Shown piece by piece: positions 37,262 through 49,175 of a DNA stretch of 64,000 bases. The stretch spans positions 2,418,001-2,482,000 of the forward strand of contig JANTQA010000076.1 of NCBI GenBank assembly GCA_027625915.1, written 5' to 3'. The position numbers and the translations under genes are program-made. Each line of letters starts with the position of its first letter. Within the stretch, counting starts at the first letter, position 1. The notes beneath the pieces are model-generated. The model had not been told where the DNA came from. It ran no database searches and worked only from the letters and a program-made list of their open reading frames with translations. This DNA comes from Anaeramoeba flamelloides. Its lineage: Eukaryota; Metamonada; Anaeramoebidae.

Positions 37262-38728
37262 TATGAATTTGTGAAAAAAAAAGACTAAAAATGAAAAGTC
37301 AAAAACCTTAAAAATACAACTTTGTTATTTTGGGTGTTGATTGTTTGTTTGTTTACTTCAACCTCCTTACTAGAATTTGTCATTTATTCCTACTCATCAT
37401 AAAATCACTTTTCAATATTTTCATTCGTCTTTGTTTTCCCAAAACATTTATAATCTGAAGAATTAATACATAACCCGGTTTCTAACAGTTAGTATAAACA
37501 ATTTAAGACACAAAAAAGTTTAAATTTACAAAGATAAAAGAAATAATCTTAGCAAGTGAAAGGAATAATTGAAAACTTACTTATTAAAAATAATCACTTT
37601 TTATTAAAGTTCAAAATGATAATAGTGATTTTACATCACTTTAAGGAACTCTTGTTCACAAAAATGATGATCAGAAATGGAACTTTCTTTAATTGAAAAA
37701 TTTCAAATAAGAAAAACAAAGAAAAATTCACTTTTGATCAAAAGATACAATTAAAAAAAAATTTCCTTCGGTCTTAATATAATTCAATTCTCTATAACAA
37801 GTTTCAAAGTCTCTCAAAAAACAAATACAAAATTTAAACATAAACCCAAACATTTCTCATTTATATATTTCCAAAGTTCGAAAAATTCTTCATTTTCAAA
37901 GCAATTTGTTTTTCTTTAATTGCAAAATTGATTCAATTCTATTTAATCCCAATATGTGGTTATTTTAAAACAACTTAGAATTTGACAAAGTAATGATTTA
38001 GTAAGATTAGAATGATAAATAGAAATCATTTGAAAAATGAAAAAAATGATATAAAACATTTTTGTAATCACTAGTGCTGAAAGAAGGATACTCAAAAGTA
38101 TTAAACTTGTATCTAAAATTATAATTAACAACCCTTCAGATAATCTAAAATTGAATGGTTATATATGATTTTTTTCCTAAAAATGTGTTCATCTTTTGTG
38201 AATGTTGATATTATTGGATATCAATCCTAAATCACAAGTTAATTGGTTTTTAATTGGTATTTGGTACTGTTAAAAAATATAATTTTTTTGGTAATTTCCC
38301 AATTTGTTTAATCTTATTGACGTTGACCCTTGGAATTATTATTATTATTATTTTTTTAATAGAGTGGACAAAAAGCTAGATTAAAATAGGTCTTATGAAC
38401 TTTTTTTATTCATAATAGATTTTTACAATAAAAAAAAAAGTCATTTTGAAAACATAACAACACTTCAAAACTTTTATTAATAACATTATTTTTAAAATCA
38501 TACCCAATATAGTTTCTTCATAAGTAACTTTTACCCAACATTTCCCAAATTTTATTTTTATTATAATTATGAAATATTAATCCCTTACCAAAAATTTATA
38601 TACAACCAAAATCAATAAAACAGGGGAAACAAAATCACAACTTATTGTTTTTTTCCAAAAATATTATAACTACATTTAAGTAACATAGTATTAATTTTTT
38701 TTATATGTAATCATTTTTTTTCATATAT

Positions 38729-40223
38729 CCCTTAGCACCCCAAATAACCTAAAAACATTTCAAACAAAAATTTTTAATTTGAAATGTTATCAAAGGATAA
38801 TAATATATAGAATTAATAAACAATTATCTTAGAAAGAAAATTTTATAATTAAAAATTGTATAGTTACTTAAAATAAAAAAATAACTTGAAAAAAAATTTT
38901 CAACATTGGTAATTTTTTTTTGGTTATTGTGCTTTATAATTTTTCCAAATTTTGTCAAAATAAATTTTTTTTTTTTTTTTGAAAAGTTTGTCTAGACATC
39001 AAAAACCTCTTAGTTTTAATATTTAAAACACATCATATTCTACTGTAAATTTTTTGGGGGCTCTTTGCACCCCAAAATTGCATAAAATGCTTAATTAAAT
39101 AATTTATTCATTATAAAAGTTATTATAACATCACATAGAATATTTGTTTTATCTACTGATTACTATTCAATATCAATATCTATATTAGATTCTAAATAAT
39201 TTAAAAATAAAAAAAAATATAAATTAAATTAGAAAAAAAAATCAATTTTTTTTTCATTGTAAAATTTGGAAATTTTTTCAACAAGATTTTTTTTCAATTT
39301 TAAATAATTTGGCCAATAGTTCGAGTCAGATTAATAATTGATTTTTTTTTTTATTTTTATTTTTTTTTAATTTTTGACTTTTTAAAATCTAGACATAAAA
39401 TAAACAATATTGCTGAATTAGAGACCATATATCAGAACTTATTTAACAAGATCTGGATTAATTTATTAAGGAACAATCCAAATATCGCAAATATATTATT
39501 CAAATTTTTACCAATAACAAAATGCAATAAAAAAAATTTGGTTTTGGAGATTATTTTATTATATTGGAAGAATATTTAAGAGTCATTTTTTATTTTATTT
39601 TAAATTGTGGTATAAATATTTTATCGATTAAAAAGTAATTTATATTTGTTTTATTCCAATTTAATAAATTGAAATTATTTTACAATTTTTTTTTTTTTTT
39701 TTTGATTTTCAATTATTATCTATTGCTTAAATAAAAGTTTTAGAATATTAATCATATTAAAAATTTAATTTTGGCAAAAATAAATAAATTTCATTTTTCT
39801 CTTAATTGGATATTTATTGAAATTTTTTCTAAAAAAAATGAAAATTTCAAAGTAATTTATTTTTTTATTTATTTTTTTTATCATAAAATTAACAAATTTT
39901 TTTGGTTGTTATTATTAATAAATCAATGTATTTAGTTTTGAATTACTATTAATGTAATAAAATTTCTGATTTAAAAAAATACAATAAAAATAAAAATCTT
40001 TAAAAAAAATGTAAAAATGAATAATTATTATTTTTTTTTATCAATTTCAAAAAAAAAAAATCAATAACTTAACTACTTTATCTTTGAACTATTTTGACTT
40101 TTTATTATAATTCAAATCTGGATTAAAGGCAAATAAGAAAATTAATATATTAGTAGATCAATATACTTTTAAATCTAATTTAAAAAACTTGATGAAATTT
40201 AGGCAAATCCGGGGTGCTAAGGG
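38729..40223. mobile_element. 1.5 kb non-autonomous DNA element with CCCTTAGCACCCC ends
   Basis: A perfect 13 bp inverted repeat, CCCTTAGCACCCC at 38729-38741 and GGGGTGCTAAGGG at 40211-40223, bounds 1495 bp. ATAT flanks both sides, compatible with duplication of TA or a short AT target. A similar internal block, CTCTTTGCACCCCAAAA, lies near 39060. The interior is almost pure A+T and encodes nothing. Confidence 0.7.
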
Positions 40224-40251
40224 ATATATATATATATATATATATATAACT

Positions 40252-40615
40252 AAAAAATCAAAATTTGTATGTCAAAAATGATGAGCGGAACAAAAAATGC
40301 ATAGATAAATTTGTTGAAATTTAACACAAATTATAAATTGATTAAATGATAAGATATCATCAACTAATTGAATGTACTTTCCAATTTAACAAAATCAACA
40401 TTAACTTTCTATCAATCATTGAAAAAAAAAATTAGAATCTAATGAAATATAATACGCAACTACAAAAAAAGGAAATGAAAAAAAAACAAAAAAGACAAAA
40501 AATTTAATGATAGTTTGTAAAAATCAAAATTATTTCGAAATCGAATGTAAAGTATAGTATTGTTAATTGTTCAATTGTTTTAACTATGTAAAAAATTTTT
40601 GAATTTATTTCGTAA
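40252..40615 (-). mobile_element. 525 bp element, partial reversed copy
   Basis: In reverse complement it contains the family words around the hairpin region and the end TTTTAACTATGT near 40575. Its outer terminal repeat is worn. A (TA)n run separates it from the 1.5 kb element. Confidence 0.5.
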
Positions 40616-42709
40616 CAAATAAGATGTGGAAATAAAAAATAAAATATAAAATAATAATAAAAATATTAAAGAGAATCATTTTTTTTTCAAAAATTTCGGA
40701 AAATTTTAGATAATTATTAAATAAATCATTTTGAAAGTTTTTATAATTTTAAAATTTAGTTTATTAAATTCTCAGGAAAATTATTCTTTAATCAAATATA
40801 TTATCTTTCCAATACCATATCAATAGAAACTTAATAGTTTTACATAGTTTCATTATCGTAATCTAACGAAAAATTCAGGTTTTAATAATGATTTTATAGG
40901 AAAATAATCATAAAATAAATCGATCATTGACACTAATTATTCAATTATTCTGTTACAATAAAAAATATTTTAAAACTATTGTACATTTCAAAAATTTGAA
41001 TCCTTAAATAATAAATAGAAAAAAAAAAAAAAAAAAATCTAAAGTATTCAAGATTAACTAATTATTAACTTTTCAAATTATTCATTTTTTAATTATTCGA
41101 ACTTTATAAAAACCTGATTTTTAAAAATTATAAACAATATAAAACTATTAAACCGAAAAAAATTGAATCAAAATTTTTGAACTTTTTATATTTTTTATTA
41201 CTGCACTTTTGTTGAAAATAGTTAAAAATGAATATTTTTAATTAATAATCAAAATGAATTTTAAAAGGCATTCCATAGTCTCAATTTTCTTAGTGATTAA
41301 TTGTCTTTATAAAGATCTATTTTCTTTTTCCACATTATCTTTTGAAAAAAAAATAATAATTGAACAAAAAAAGAAAAACAAAAAGAAAAAGATAAGCATA
41401 ATGGGGAAATAAAAAGATTAAGAAAAATTTGATAAAATTAGAAAAAAATGATTCAGAAAAAGAAAAAGAGAAAAAAAAGTAAAAATCAAAAAAAAAAAAT
41501 ACCAAATTAAAACAAATGATTTTGATTAAAAAAGTGAAAATTTATTTTTGAGAAGAATTTTGAATTAAACTCTTGAAATATCTTCCAACTTGTTAATAAA
41601 AAGGGAACCTTTTGTCTGAAAAAGAGTTTAGGTTTTAGAAAGTTAAGAAATAAAATGCAAAAATAATTATTATTAAGGTAATTACAAAAAAGTTTGAAAT
41701 TTTTTTTTTATATTTCAAGTAATATTTTCTTTTCAAGTATTTCTATTTGTAAATTGATAATATAAAAATAAGATAAAAATTACCACTTATTAAATCAGTA
41801 CTTATAGTTTGGATTTCCAAATATTTTTATAAAAATATTTCCAAAAAAATCAAAAAAATTTTAAAAACTCTATTTTTTATAACACTCCATATTTACACTT
41901 ATGAAACAAGTACTTCAAAATTTAGAAAAAAAATTCCAAAGTGACAAGGATCTATCAAATTTTTTAAACAATATAACTCAGTTATAAGTTTTCGATTCAA
42001 TTGGAAATTTTATCAAGATTAAAAATCTCAAAGAAAAAAAATTTTTATGATCAAAAAAAATAATACTCTACTAATTTTTTATTAATAAAAGATATCATAT
42101 CAAATTGTGATCAGAAACTTTGCTATCGTTAATTAAAGTAATATTTTACAAATAAACTAATTGAATTATTAAGAATATTCAATAAATGATTGTTAACAAT
42201 TTTGGATTTTAAATAGTAATATTAGTATTAAATTTTAATAAAGATATTTTCAAATAAATTTTTCCCTTTTTTTTTTTTTTTGAAATAGATAACCCTTATT
42301 TTTAATCAAATGAAGTTAACCGAGTATCAATAATTCCATCATGTTAGTACAACCAAAATTTATCCTTTTTTCATAAAAAGTTTCTTGAAATACTTTCAAT
42401 AGAAAGTATGTTGAAATTGAACTGTCTGGGGTTTCATCCATTTCTCAATAATTTAAGTGAAGGTCTTTTTCTAGTCCAAATGGCATGTGGTCATTTTACA
42501 ATAAATTATTCAAATTAACCAGCTTTTTTTAAAAAAATATTATTCAACAAAATTTATTTATAATAAATCATTGAAAAAAATATTAATAAATTTCAAAATA
42601 TAAATTTATAAAATATCAAGAGTTAATCATTATTATTAAATAATCACCACCTAAAAATAAAAAGAAATAAATGAATAAAAAAAAAAAAAAAAAAAAAAAC
42701 GAAGGGAAA

Positions 42710-44458
42710 TTATTTTTTCCAAACTAACCCTTTTTTCCTTCTTTCACTTTTTCTTTTTAACTCACCTTCTTTAAATTGAGAAATTGTTCTTACTGGTCTT
42801 AATTTAGTATTTAATTGTAACAAACTATTTATAAAGGTGTTTATTGATTTATTAGTTGATTCCAAATAAGAAGCGCCAAAAAGCCCAAAGAAATGATTAT
42901 TTTGATCCAATTGGACATTTTCTTGCAAGTTATTTTGCTTTCTAAATGTTTTGATTTTTTGATAATCGATCCCGCCTAGCCTTTGTATATTTGCCAATAG
43001 CTTTAAAGTAATTTTTGAAGGTAAAATGATTTGATCCCAATTTAATTTTGTAGTTAATTTTCTGACATGTATGGCCGTTATAGGCTCATTTTGGGGTGCT
43101 TGATTTTTTGCCGAATAAGGTTTATAAAACTGTCTGAGTTCTTCGAGTTTGGGATTTGAAATTCTTTCATAAAAGCGGTCTCTGTCTGGTATTTTTTTAG
43201 TAATGTCTTCATTCAAGGGCAACATGTGTTTTTTCGATTCAGGGAATATTGTTCCGTTAGCTAAATTTTTGATCACTGAAGAGATATTCATCAGTCCACG
43301 TCTAGCTGTTCCTGGAACTTTATTTTTAACAAGACTGAAATTTTCAGGTGAAACAATTGCTGGGAAAATGAATCTAGTAATGATAAATCTTGCCAAAGTC
43401 TGAGGAAGATAATTTTTTAATGATTGGGGCAATTCTGTTTTATAAAAGGATGCCACAATTTTTAATTCAATGGGGAAAGTCTGCTGAGGATCAAAAATTG
43501 CGTCCACAAATTTGGAATAAAAACTCCTTACATTTTCGATCGCCTTGAAGGAATTGCGTTCTTCGTTAGTCATTTCATTGATATTACCGCTGATCGGTAT
43601 AATGGGTATATTGAAATTTAAACCACAATTTGCCACTTGTTGAATTATTTTGGCCAAAGTTGATTTCAAATATTTTTCTCCATATAACAGGCAATGCAGC
43701 CCTGTGAAATGGCTACTTATATCACCCGGGGTAAATAAAACTGAGAAATCATTTTTGCTCTTCCAGATTTCGTAGCGAATGGATGCCTGAATCAGGGGCA
43801 AAGATAATCCAAAAAAATCAAAAAAATGGAATAATGTAAATGATAATCTTTTTGCAGATTCTTTCGAAATCTTGGCATCAAAGGTCTTGCATAAAAAATC
43901 GCTGCTTTCTTTATTTAAATAATTTGATAATAATTGATAACATTTTTCAAATATTTCCTTTTCTTTATTAATCAGTTCATTATTTTTTAAAAAATTAACC
44001 AATTTTTCTTTGGAATTTTCAGAAAGTTGCTTTTTGATAAGCAGAACAAGAGTCTCCCCAAATGCCCTTTTTCTTGCTTCGCTTATTATTAATTCAACAT
44101 TTAACTTTTCGCTTATGCCTAGTTCAAAAAAAAAATCAGTAAAAATATCAATTAGCAAATTATCAGAGACTATCCCTGGTAAAGATTCTCCAATAAGTAA
44201 AAAGAGTTTTTCATACAAAAGTTTTTTAATTTTTTCTTGGTTACTTTCTTTATTAAATAACCCCCCCGTTAATAACGTAGAAATTAGACTATTTGTTAAT
44301 TCAGTCTGATAATTAATAAAAAATAAAAATTGATCAAATAATGTTGTGATTGATTTATATATTGGATTAATTTGCATAGACCATATTTTGTGCTGTTTTA
44401 ATAAATCTAATAATTTTGAATAAAATTCAATAAATTCTTCTCCATTCAGCGAGGACAT
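42710..44458 (-). CDS. RasGAP-domain protein, IQGAP-like catalytic loop
   Basis: This is a single-exon protein of 582 residues. It is helical at the N-terminus, with a Ras GTPase-activating fold in the middle. The fold is recognised by GEKYLKSTLAKIIQQV, FYSKFVDAIFD, and the family signature FIITRFIFPAIVSPENF near residues 358-374, followed by RRGLMNISSVIKNLANG. Active RasGAPs carry an arginine finger just before the G-x-YL helix, in the context LFR. Here the equivalent place reads LFTPGD (near 239), a Thr in place of Arg. IQGAPs also have Thr there and bind Rac/Cdc42 without stimulating hydrolysis. I infer a scaffold or effector, not an active GAP. No calponin or IQ motif is visible. The C-terminal 150 residues are unassigned and end in a basic tail. 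Confidence 0.85.
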   Translation of the reverse strand: MSSLNGEEFIEFYSKLLDLLKQHKIWSMQINPIYKSITTLFDQFLFFINYQTELTNSLISTLLTGGLFNKESNQEKIKKLLYEKLFLLIGESLPGIVSDNLLIDIFTDFFFELGISEKLNVELIISEARKRAFGETLVLLIKKQLSENSKEKLVNFLKNNELINKEKEIFEKCYQLLSNYLNKESSDFLCKTFDAKISKESAKRLSFTLFHFFDFFGLSLPLIQASIRYEIWKSKNDFSVLFTPGDISSHFTGLHCLLYGEKYLKSTLAKIIQQVANCGLNFNIPIIPISGNINEMTNEERNSFKAIENVRSFYSKFVDAIFDPQQTFPIELKIVASFYKTELPQSLKNYLPQTLARFIITRFIFPAIVSPENFSLVKNKVPGTARRGLMNISSVIKNLANGTIFPESKKHMLPLNEDITKKIPDRDRFYERISNPKLEELRQFYKPYSAKNQAPQNEPITAIHVRKLTTKLNWDQIILPSKITLKLLANIQRLGGIDYQKIKTFRKQNNLQENVQLDQNNHFFGLFGASYLESTNKSINTFINSLLQLNTKLRPVRTISQFKEGELKRKSERRKKGLVWKK

Positions 44459-44611
44459 TTTTTCGATCTTTAATTTTAATAAAGTGTGTAATTTTTCTGT
44501 AAATAATTCCTTTTGATGCGATTTAATTAAAACAACTAAACTTTGATGGAAAATTGTCTTCAGATTCCAGATTCGAACTTGCTATTGGTGGAATTAAATA
44601 ATGTTTATTGA

Positions 44612-44651
44612 TATTTTTTATTTTTTATTTTTTATTTTTTATTTTTTATTT
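44612..44651. repeat. (TATTTTT)n minisatellite
   Basis: A 7-8 nt unit of TA followed by T's is repeated about five times, just upstream of the RasGAP gene start. Confidence 0.8.
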
Positions 44652-45659
44652 CAAAGAAATATTCCAAGGGTTTATTAAATTTTAATTAAAAATTAAAGCC
44701 TATCATAAATTAATATTTTTAGTAAATGGAAAAAAAGAATAATAAAATTATAACAAAAATTTTCATTATTAAAATCGATGAATATATATACTCATTTTAA
44801 AAAAAGTGAGGAATAAGTGTTTTAATAAGTGTTATCCAAATTGTTAAATTTACTCTTTTAAGCAATACCAGTAACACTTTTGAAAAGTTTTGTGATTCAT
44901 TTTTTTTTAAAATAGATGTTTTCATGAATATTTGAATTCTCTTCTTTATTTGACGAATAAAATATATTTGGGGGCTTCGTTTCAATATTTTGTTGGAAAA
45001 AAAAAGTTGATGTGGTTCAAAAATTGAAAACGGTATTTTTCAAACAAATCACCTAAGGGAGAAAAAAAAAAATAGCAATTTTATGGAAATAATAAAAAAG
45101 ATTTGTTAATGTTAATTTAGAGAATATTATATTTTTCCGAAAAAAAAAAAATTATAGATGTTTTGATAGTTTTTGATTCTTATTAGAATGGTGATTTGAT
45201 TTTCTTTAAAAAAATTATTGTTCTGCTTTGGTTATTTTTGATTTTTTAATGTTTTTTATTCCATTGAAATTTTTTAATGTTACACATTTCTGTGGTTTCT
45301 ATAATTTCTGTAATTTCTTTGACTTAAGTTCTGAAATATTTATTTTTCTTTGTTCCTTTTTTTTTTTTTTTTTTTTGAATTTTTTCTATTTCTTTTAAAA
45401 AACATCTTAATGTTAAAACTGTGATTGAGATTTTTTCTGGTAAAACGAAAATTATAAAATAAAAAAAAAAGATTTTTCATAATTTGCAAATCAATCAATT
45501 GGCAAATCAACCAAAGGAATATTGACAAATTAAAAAATTAATGTTTCTAACCAAAATAAACAATCACCATGTATATAAATGAATAATAAAGGATTAATTG
45601 TTTTTTCAATTTTTTTATATTTTTCAAGCCAATATAATTATTAAAATCGGAGACTAGAT

Positions 45660-46017
45660 TTAAGGATTATCTAGAATAAAGCCATTGTGATGGAAGTATG
45701 AGCCAAAATATCATTGAATAATGTTCTTTATCTCTTGGTATCCAGAAGTACTATTAAATTTCAATTTTTTATAAGAATTTATCTTTTCAAAGGTTTTTAC
45801 TGGGAACTAGATAATACTTGACTTAGAAGAAGAATGGCCGTGTTGTGGGTTTCAGTGCCAACTTGTAATTCAGCATTAGATCAAGAAAAAAATTTCCAAT
45901 TCTTATAAAAAATTGAAATTTAATAGTACTTCTGGATACCAAGAGATAAAGAACATTATTCAATGATATTTTGGCTCATACTTCCATCAAAATGGCTTTA
46001 TTTTAGATAGTCCTTAA
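45660..46017. mobile_element. 358 bp fold-back element bounded by TTAA
   Basis: The left arm TTAAGGATTATCTAGAATAA (45660 on) and the right arm, whose reverse complement begins TTAAGGACTATCTAAAATAA, match for about 120 bp with very few changes. TTAA stands at both outer edges, the target duplication typical of piggyBac-like transposons. It encodes nothing. High arm identity suggests a young element. Confidence 0.85.
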
Positions 46018-46325
46018 GTGTTATTGTTATTTTTAGATCTATTTTAAAATCTACGGATCAAAAAAGTCCCTTAAAGGTTTGTTTTATAGAAAAAAAGATC
46101 AAGAAAAAAAAGAATCTTTTTTATTGGACTGTCCATCTCTTATGAAAATATAATCGAAAATTTTTGATTAATGAATTAATTAAAATAAACAAAAATAATA
46201 AAAAACTAAAGAAATATATCTTTGATAAAATTCAAAATAAAGGCGCATTATCTATCTTGTCATTAGTTAATGATAAAGAAAATTAAGCCTCTTTATAAAA
46301 TTTTAGTAACAGAAATTTTAGAAAT

Positions 46326-46379
46326 TAGGCAAGTACCTCCGAGTGCCGTCGAGTGCTGGAGAGTGTTGTAGGGTGCCTA
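46326..46379. repeat. G+C-rich island with 10-bp periodic GAGTG units
   Basis: The island is bounded by TAGGCA and its inverse TGCCTA. Inside, four exact 10 bp units start at 46341, 46351, 46361 and 46371, each beginning GAGTG (the last GGGTG). Repeats of one helical turn are typical of protein-binding arrays such as subterminal transposase sites. What binds here is unknown. Confidence 0.6.
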
Positions 46380-46455
46380 GCTATTACAAAATTTAAAAGA
46401 ATTGAGTAAAATGATTAGATTTTACCATATTCTTTTAAAATAAAAAAAATCCAAA

Positions 46456-46678
46456 TGCTGTTTTCTTGAGGTTTTCTGTTTTATTTGTAAAGTGTTCTAG
46501 GTTTTTTTGAGGTTTTCTATTTTATTTCGAAAAGTAAAAAAAACCTAACGAAAAGCTATTGATTTTCCAAATAAAATAGAAAACCTCAAAAAGTACCCAA
46601 CGAAAATCTATTGATTTTCTAAATAAATTAAAAAACTCAAAAAAACCTAGAACATTTTACAGATAAACAGAAAATTCT
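46456..46678. mobile_element. Fold-back element
   Basis: The left arm, with TTCTAGGTTTTTTTGAGGTT, pairs with the right arm AAAACTCAAAAAAACCTAGAA. A direct duplication of about 50 bp (AACGAAAA(G/T)CTATTGATTTTC) lies in the middle. It probably belongs with the adjacent 46326-46379 island. No coding capacity. Confidence 0.6.
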
Positions 46679-47711
46679 GGAAAAGCTAGCGGCTTATAAG
46701 AGAAAATTAATTTCCTCCTTTTAAAAATAATAATAATAATCTTTTTAATAATTAGATGATTTTGATTTTGAAAAGTAGTTTACATACAATAGTGGCCCAA
46801 AGTTTGGGTATTCAATTACTCATAATTTCAAATGAATTTTTTTCAGATATGAATAGGTGTTTCAATTCTGAAGTTTTGATGTTTTTCAGTTTCAATTTGA
46901 AAAGCATCATTTTTTTTCAAATTTTATGTTAAATTAGCGGCAAAGAAAAAGGGGATAAACAATGAAATCAAGAAATTGGATTGTTTGAAGGATAGTTTTG
47001 TTGGATTGAAGACATAAAAAGAGAAATCCCTTTTCCGAATCTAATATTTTGGAAAATTGAAAATAGCTGACGAAAGATGGAAATTCGATCTAAACAAACA
47101 AGCGATGTATTTGTAAAATTATTAATTTTTGAATTCCAAAATTGTGATACTATTAAATTTGGGGGATATTCATTTGTTTTTTTTTTTTTATTTCTGGCCT
47201 GGCATCGAATTCTCAAACTTTTACAGATTACTTTTCAAATAAATGATCATTTCTCAAATAAAATTCTAATCTGAAAGTTAATTTTTTTAATTGGCAATAC
47301 TGATATTTGAAATGGAAGTGTGATACAAATTTCAGCTGATCATCTTTTTTCAATTCAGAAATCTGAGTTTCATTTAGGATTCTAATCTTACACAAAGTAC
47401 CAATACACACAACAGTTCACCTAATACATATATATATATATATATATATATATCAATGTGTAACCTAAAAAAAGACCAAAAAAATAATGAGGAATCTCAC
47501 AAATTACAATTTAGTTCTTTGAAATTTTCTTTGTTAAAAAAGAAGATGAATACCAAATGAAATTTTTTCCCATTTATTAGACAAATAAAAAGAATATATA
47601 ACATAAAAAAGAATCAAGCGAATAAATCGACTTCACCAATTACAATCAATGACTAAAAACTCTATTTGTAAAAGGAGAAATTGAAAAAGAAAATGAAGTG
47701 AAATTATTTAC

Positions 47712-49092
47712 TCATTTATTATTCAAATTCCAGTAATTTCTTTTTAATAAATTAGAATTAGACGAAGGTTGTGTATCAAGTTCTGAATATACTTTGAAAG
47801 TATCTGAATAATTCTTGATAAAAACTAAGTCAATATGAAATTGTTATTTTTGGTCAACAATTGAAGAAAAAATAGAAGAAAGGAAAAACAAAAAATAATT
47901 AAAAAATAACAAACCTCATTTTGTTGAGAAGTCACATTTATTAATTCTTGAAGAAACTTTTGTGAGTTTTCGTCTGGTGTATCAAGAATTTCTGATAATA
48001 CTTTAAATGTATCAATAATGTTTTGATTTAGATCAGGAATTAATTGAAATAAATTTTCTGTAACATCTGTAAAATCAAATACACTTCCGGTCTTAAAAAC
48101 TTTTGATAATTCTTCTTTGTTTAATGACTCTGATAAATTAGAATACATTTTCTCGAGCCCTTCAATTTCTTGTTCCCTTGAATTTATTTGTTTTTTTAAA
48201 TCTTCACTTTTGAGTTCCATTTTCTTTTTTGTTTCCTTTGGGTTGATAGGTTTTGTTGGTTTTTTTGTTTTAATTGGTTTTATAGTTTTCAGGGAAATTT
48301 TAATTTAATTTGATACAACGAGAACAATTTTAAACATTGTTTGAATTTTGGTGGTTTGTGTAATTGTAATTCATTCGAATTTTAGAGCAAATCATGTTTT
48401 ATTTGTTCCAAAAAAAAAAAAAAAAAATGTTTTTGTTTTCTTTGAAGTTGAAGAAAAATAAAAATGAAAAAACAAACAGAAAGAAGGAAAAACAAGTAAA
48501 AATAATTACCAATTCATTATAATAAGTCAGGTACACATTTGCAATTAAGGATAAAATTTCTTCTTTGTTTCCATTTGCAATTTCTTTTGGTTGACAAATT
48601 GGAAATGAAAAATCAAATTCTTTTAAAAGGTCCATTAAGAATTTTGCTCTTTCCAGGTTACTGTCGAGTTCCAAGAGTGTCAAGAATTTTTCGTTTTTGG
48701 TTAAATTATGGAAAAAAGAAGAAAAAATTGAACAATCCTTTTTTTTTTATTTTTTTGTGTTGTTTTAGTAAGGTATGGTGCAAAATTTGAGATTGATCCA
48801 ATTAAAATAATTTAATAAGGATGTAAATTTAAGTTTGTTATGATTAACTAGGAGAAAATTCAAAAAGAAAGATCTTGTTTATGAACGAAATTACTTTGAA
48901 ATCTTCATCAAAATTTGTTATTTGTTTTTTTATTTGTGAGGTTGAAAGTTGATTTTGAATAAAAACAAGAAGGATCTCTTCTGAAGATAATTTGGTGGTT
49001 TTCTTTTGAGTGCTTTCAATGACTTGGGGTGTTAAAGAATGGTTTTTTACTTGTTGTAATAATAGACTTAGATCTTGAACAGAAGAAGTCAT
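47712..49092 (-). CDS. Calponin-homology (CH) domain protein with coiled coil, four exons
   Basis: Exons on the minus strand are 49092-48895, 48737-48510, 48235-47915 and 47813-47712. All introns are phase 0 (157, 274 and 101 bp), giving about 282 residues. Exons 1 and 2 together encode one CH domain of the fimbrin type, about residues 35-140. It shows SSEEILLVFIQNQL, ITNFDEDFKDCSIFSSFF (across the junction), NLERAKFLMDLL and PKEIANGNKEEILSLIANVY. CH domains bind actin or, in divergent forms, microtubules and signalling proteins; a single copy alone often does not bind F-actin. Exon 3 is a charged, probably coiled-coil region (EDLKKQINSREQEIEGLEKM). The donor of intron 3 is GTTTGT, a weak site, and the last exon has an alternative acceptor at 47825, so the C-terminus is less certain. 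Confidence 0.72.
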
Positions 49093-49175
49093 TTTGAAAA
49101 TTATTATAAAAAAATGATTTTGGCATTTTATTTTGGAATCGAATAAAATGTGAGATGAAGAAAAACCACTCACAT

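Larger units (their letters stand above)
37262..42709. other. 5.4 kb intergenic stretch, no gene seen
   Basis: It lies upstream of pol epsilon subunit 2 and downstream of the RasGAP gene. It contains the 1.5 kb element 38729-40223, directly abutted by a reversed partial copy of the 525 bp element. The segment 40620-42690 is extremely A+T-rich, with A and T runs and no coding frame. Confidence 0.65.
44459..47711. other. 3.3 kb intergenic stretch with fold-back elements
   Basis: No gene is recognised. It contains a (TATTTTT)n tract (44612-44651), a TTAA-bounded fold-back element (45660-46017), a 10 bp-periodic G+C-rich island (46326-46379), a second fold-back (46456-46678) and a (TA)n tract at about 47428-47454. 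Weak open stretches at 46970-47410 on both strands were not assignable. Confidence 0.55.

Noticed and set aside
46968-47410. Open frames on both strands downstream of the CH gene
   Set aside because: No family resemblance, conflicting strands, and poly(A) runs inside; not enough to call a gene.
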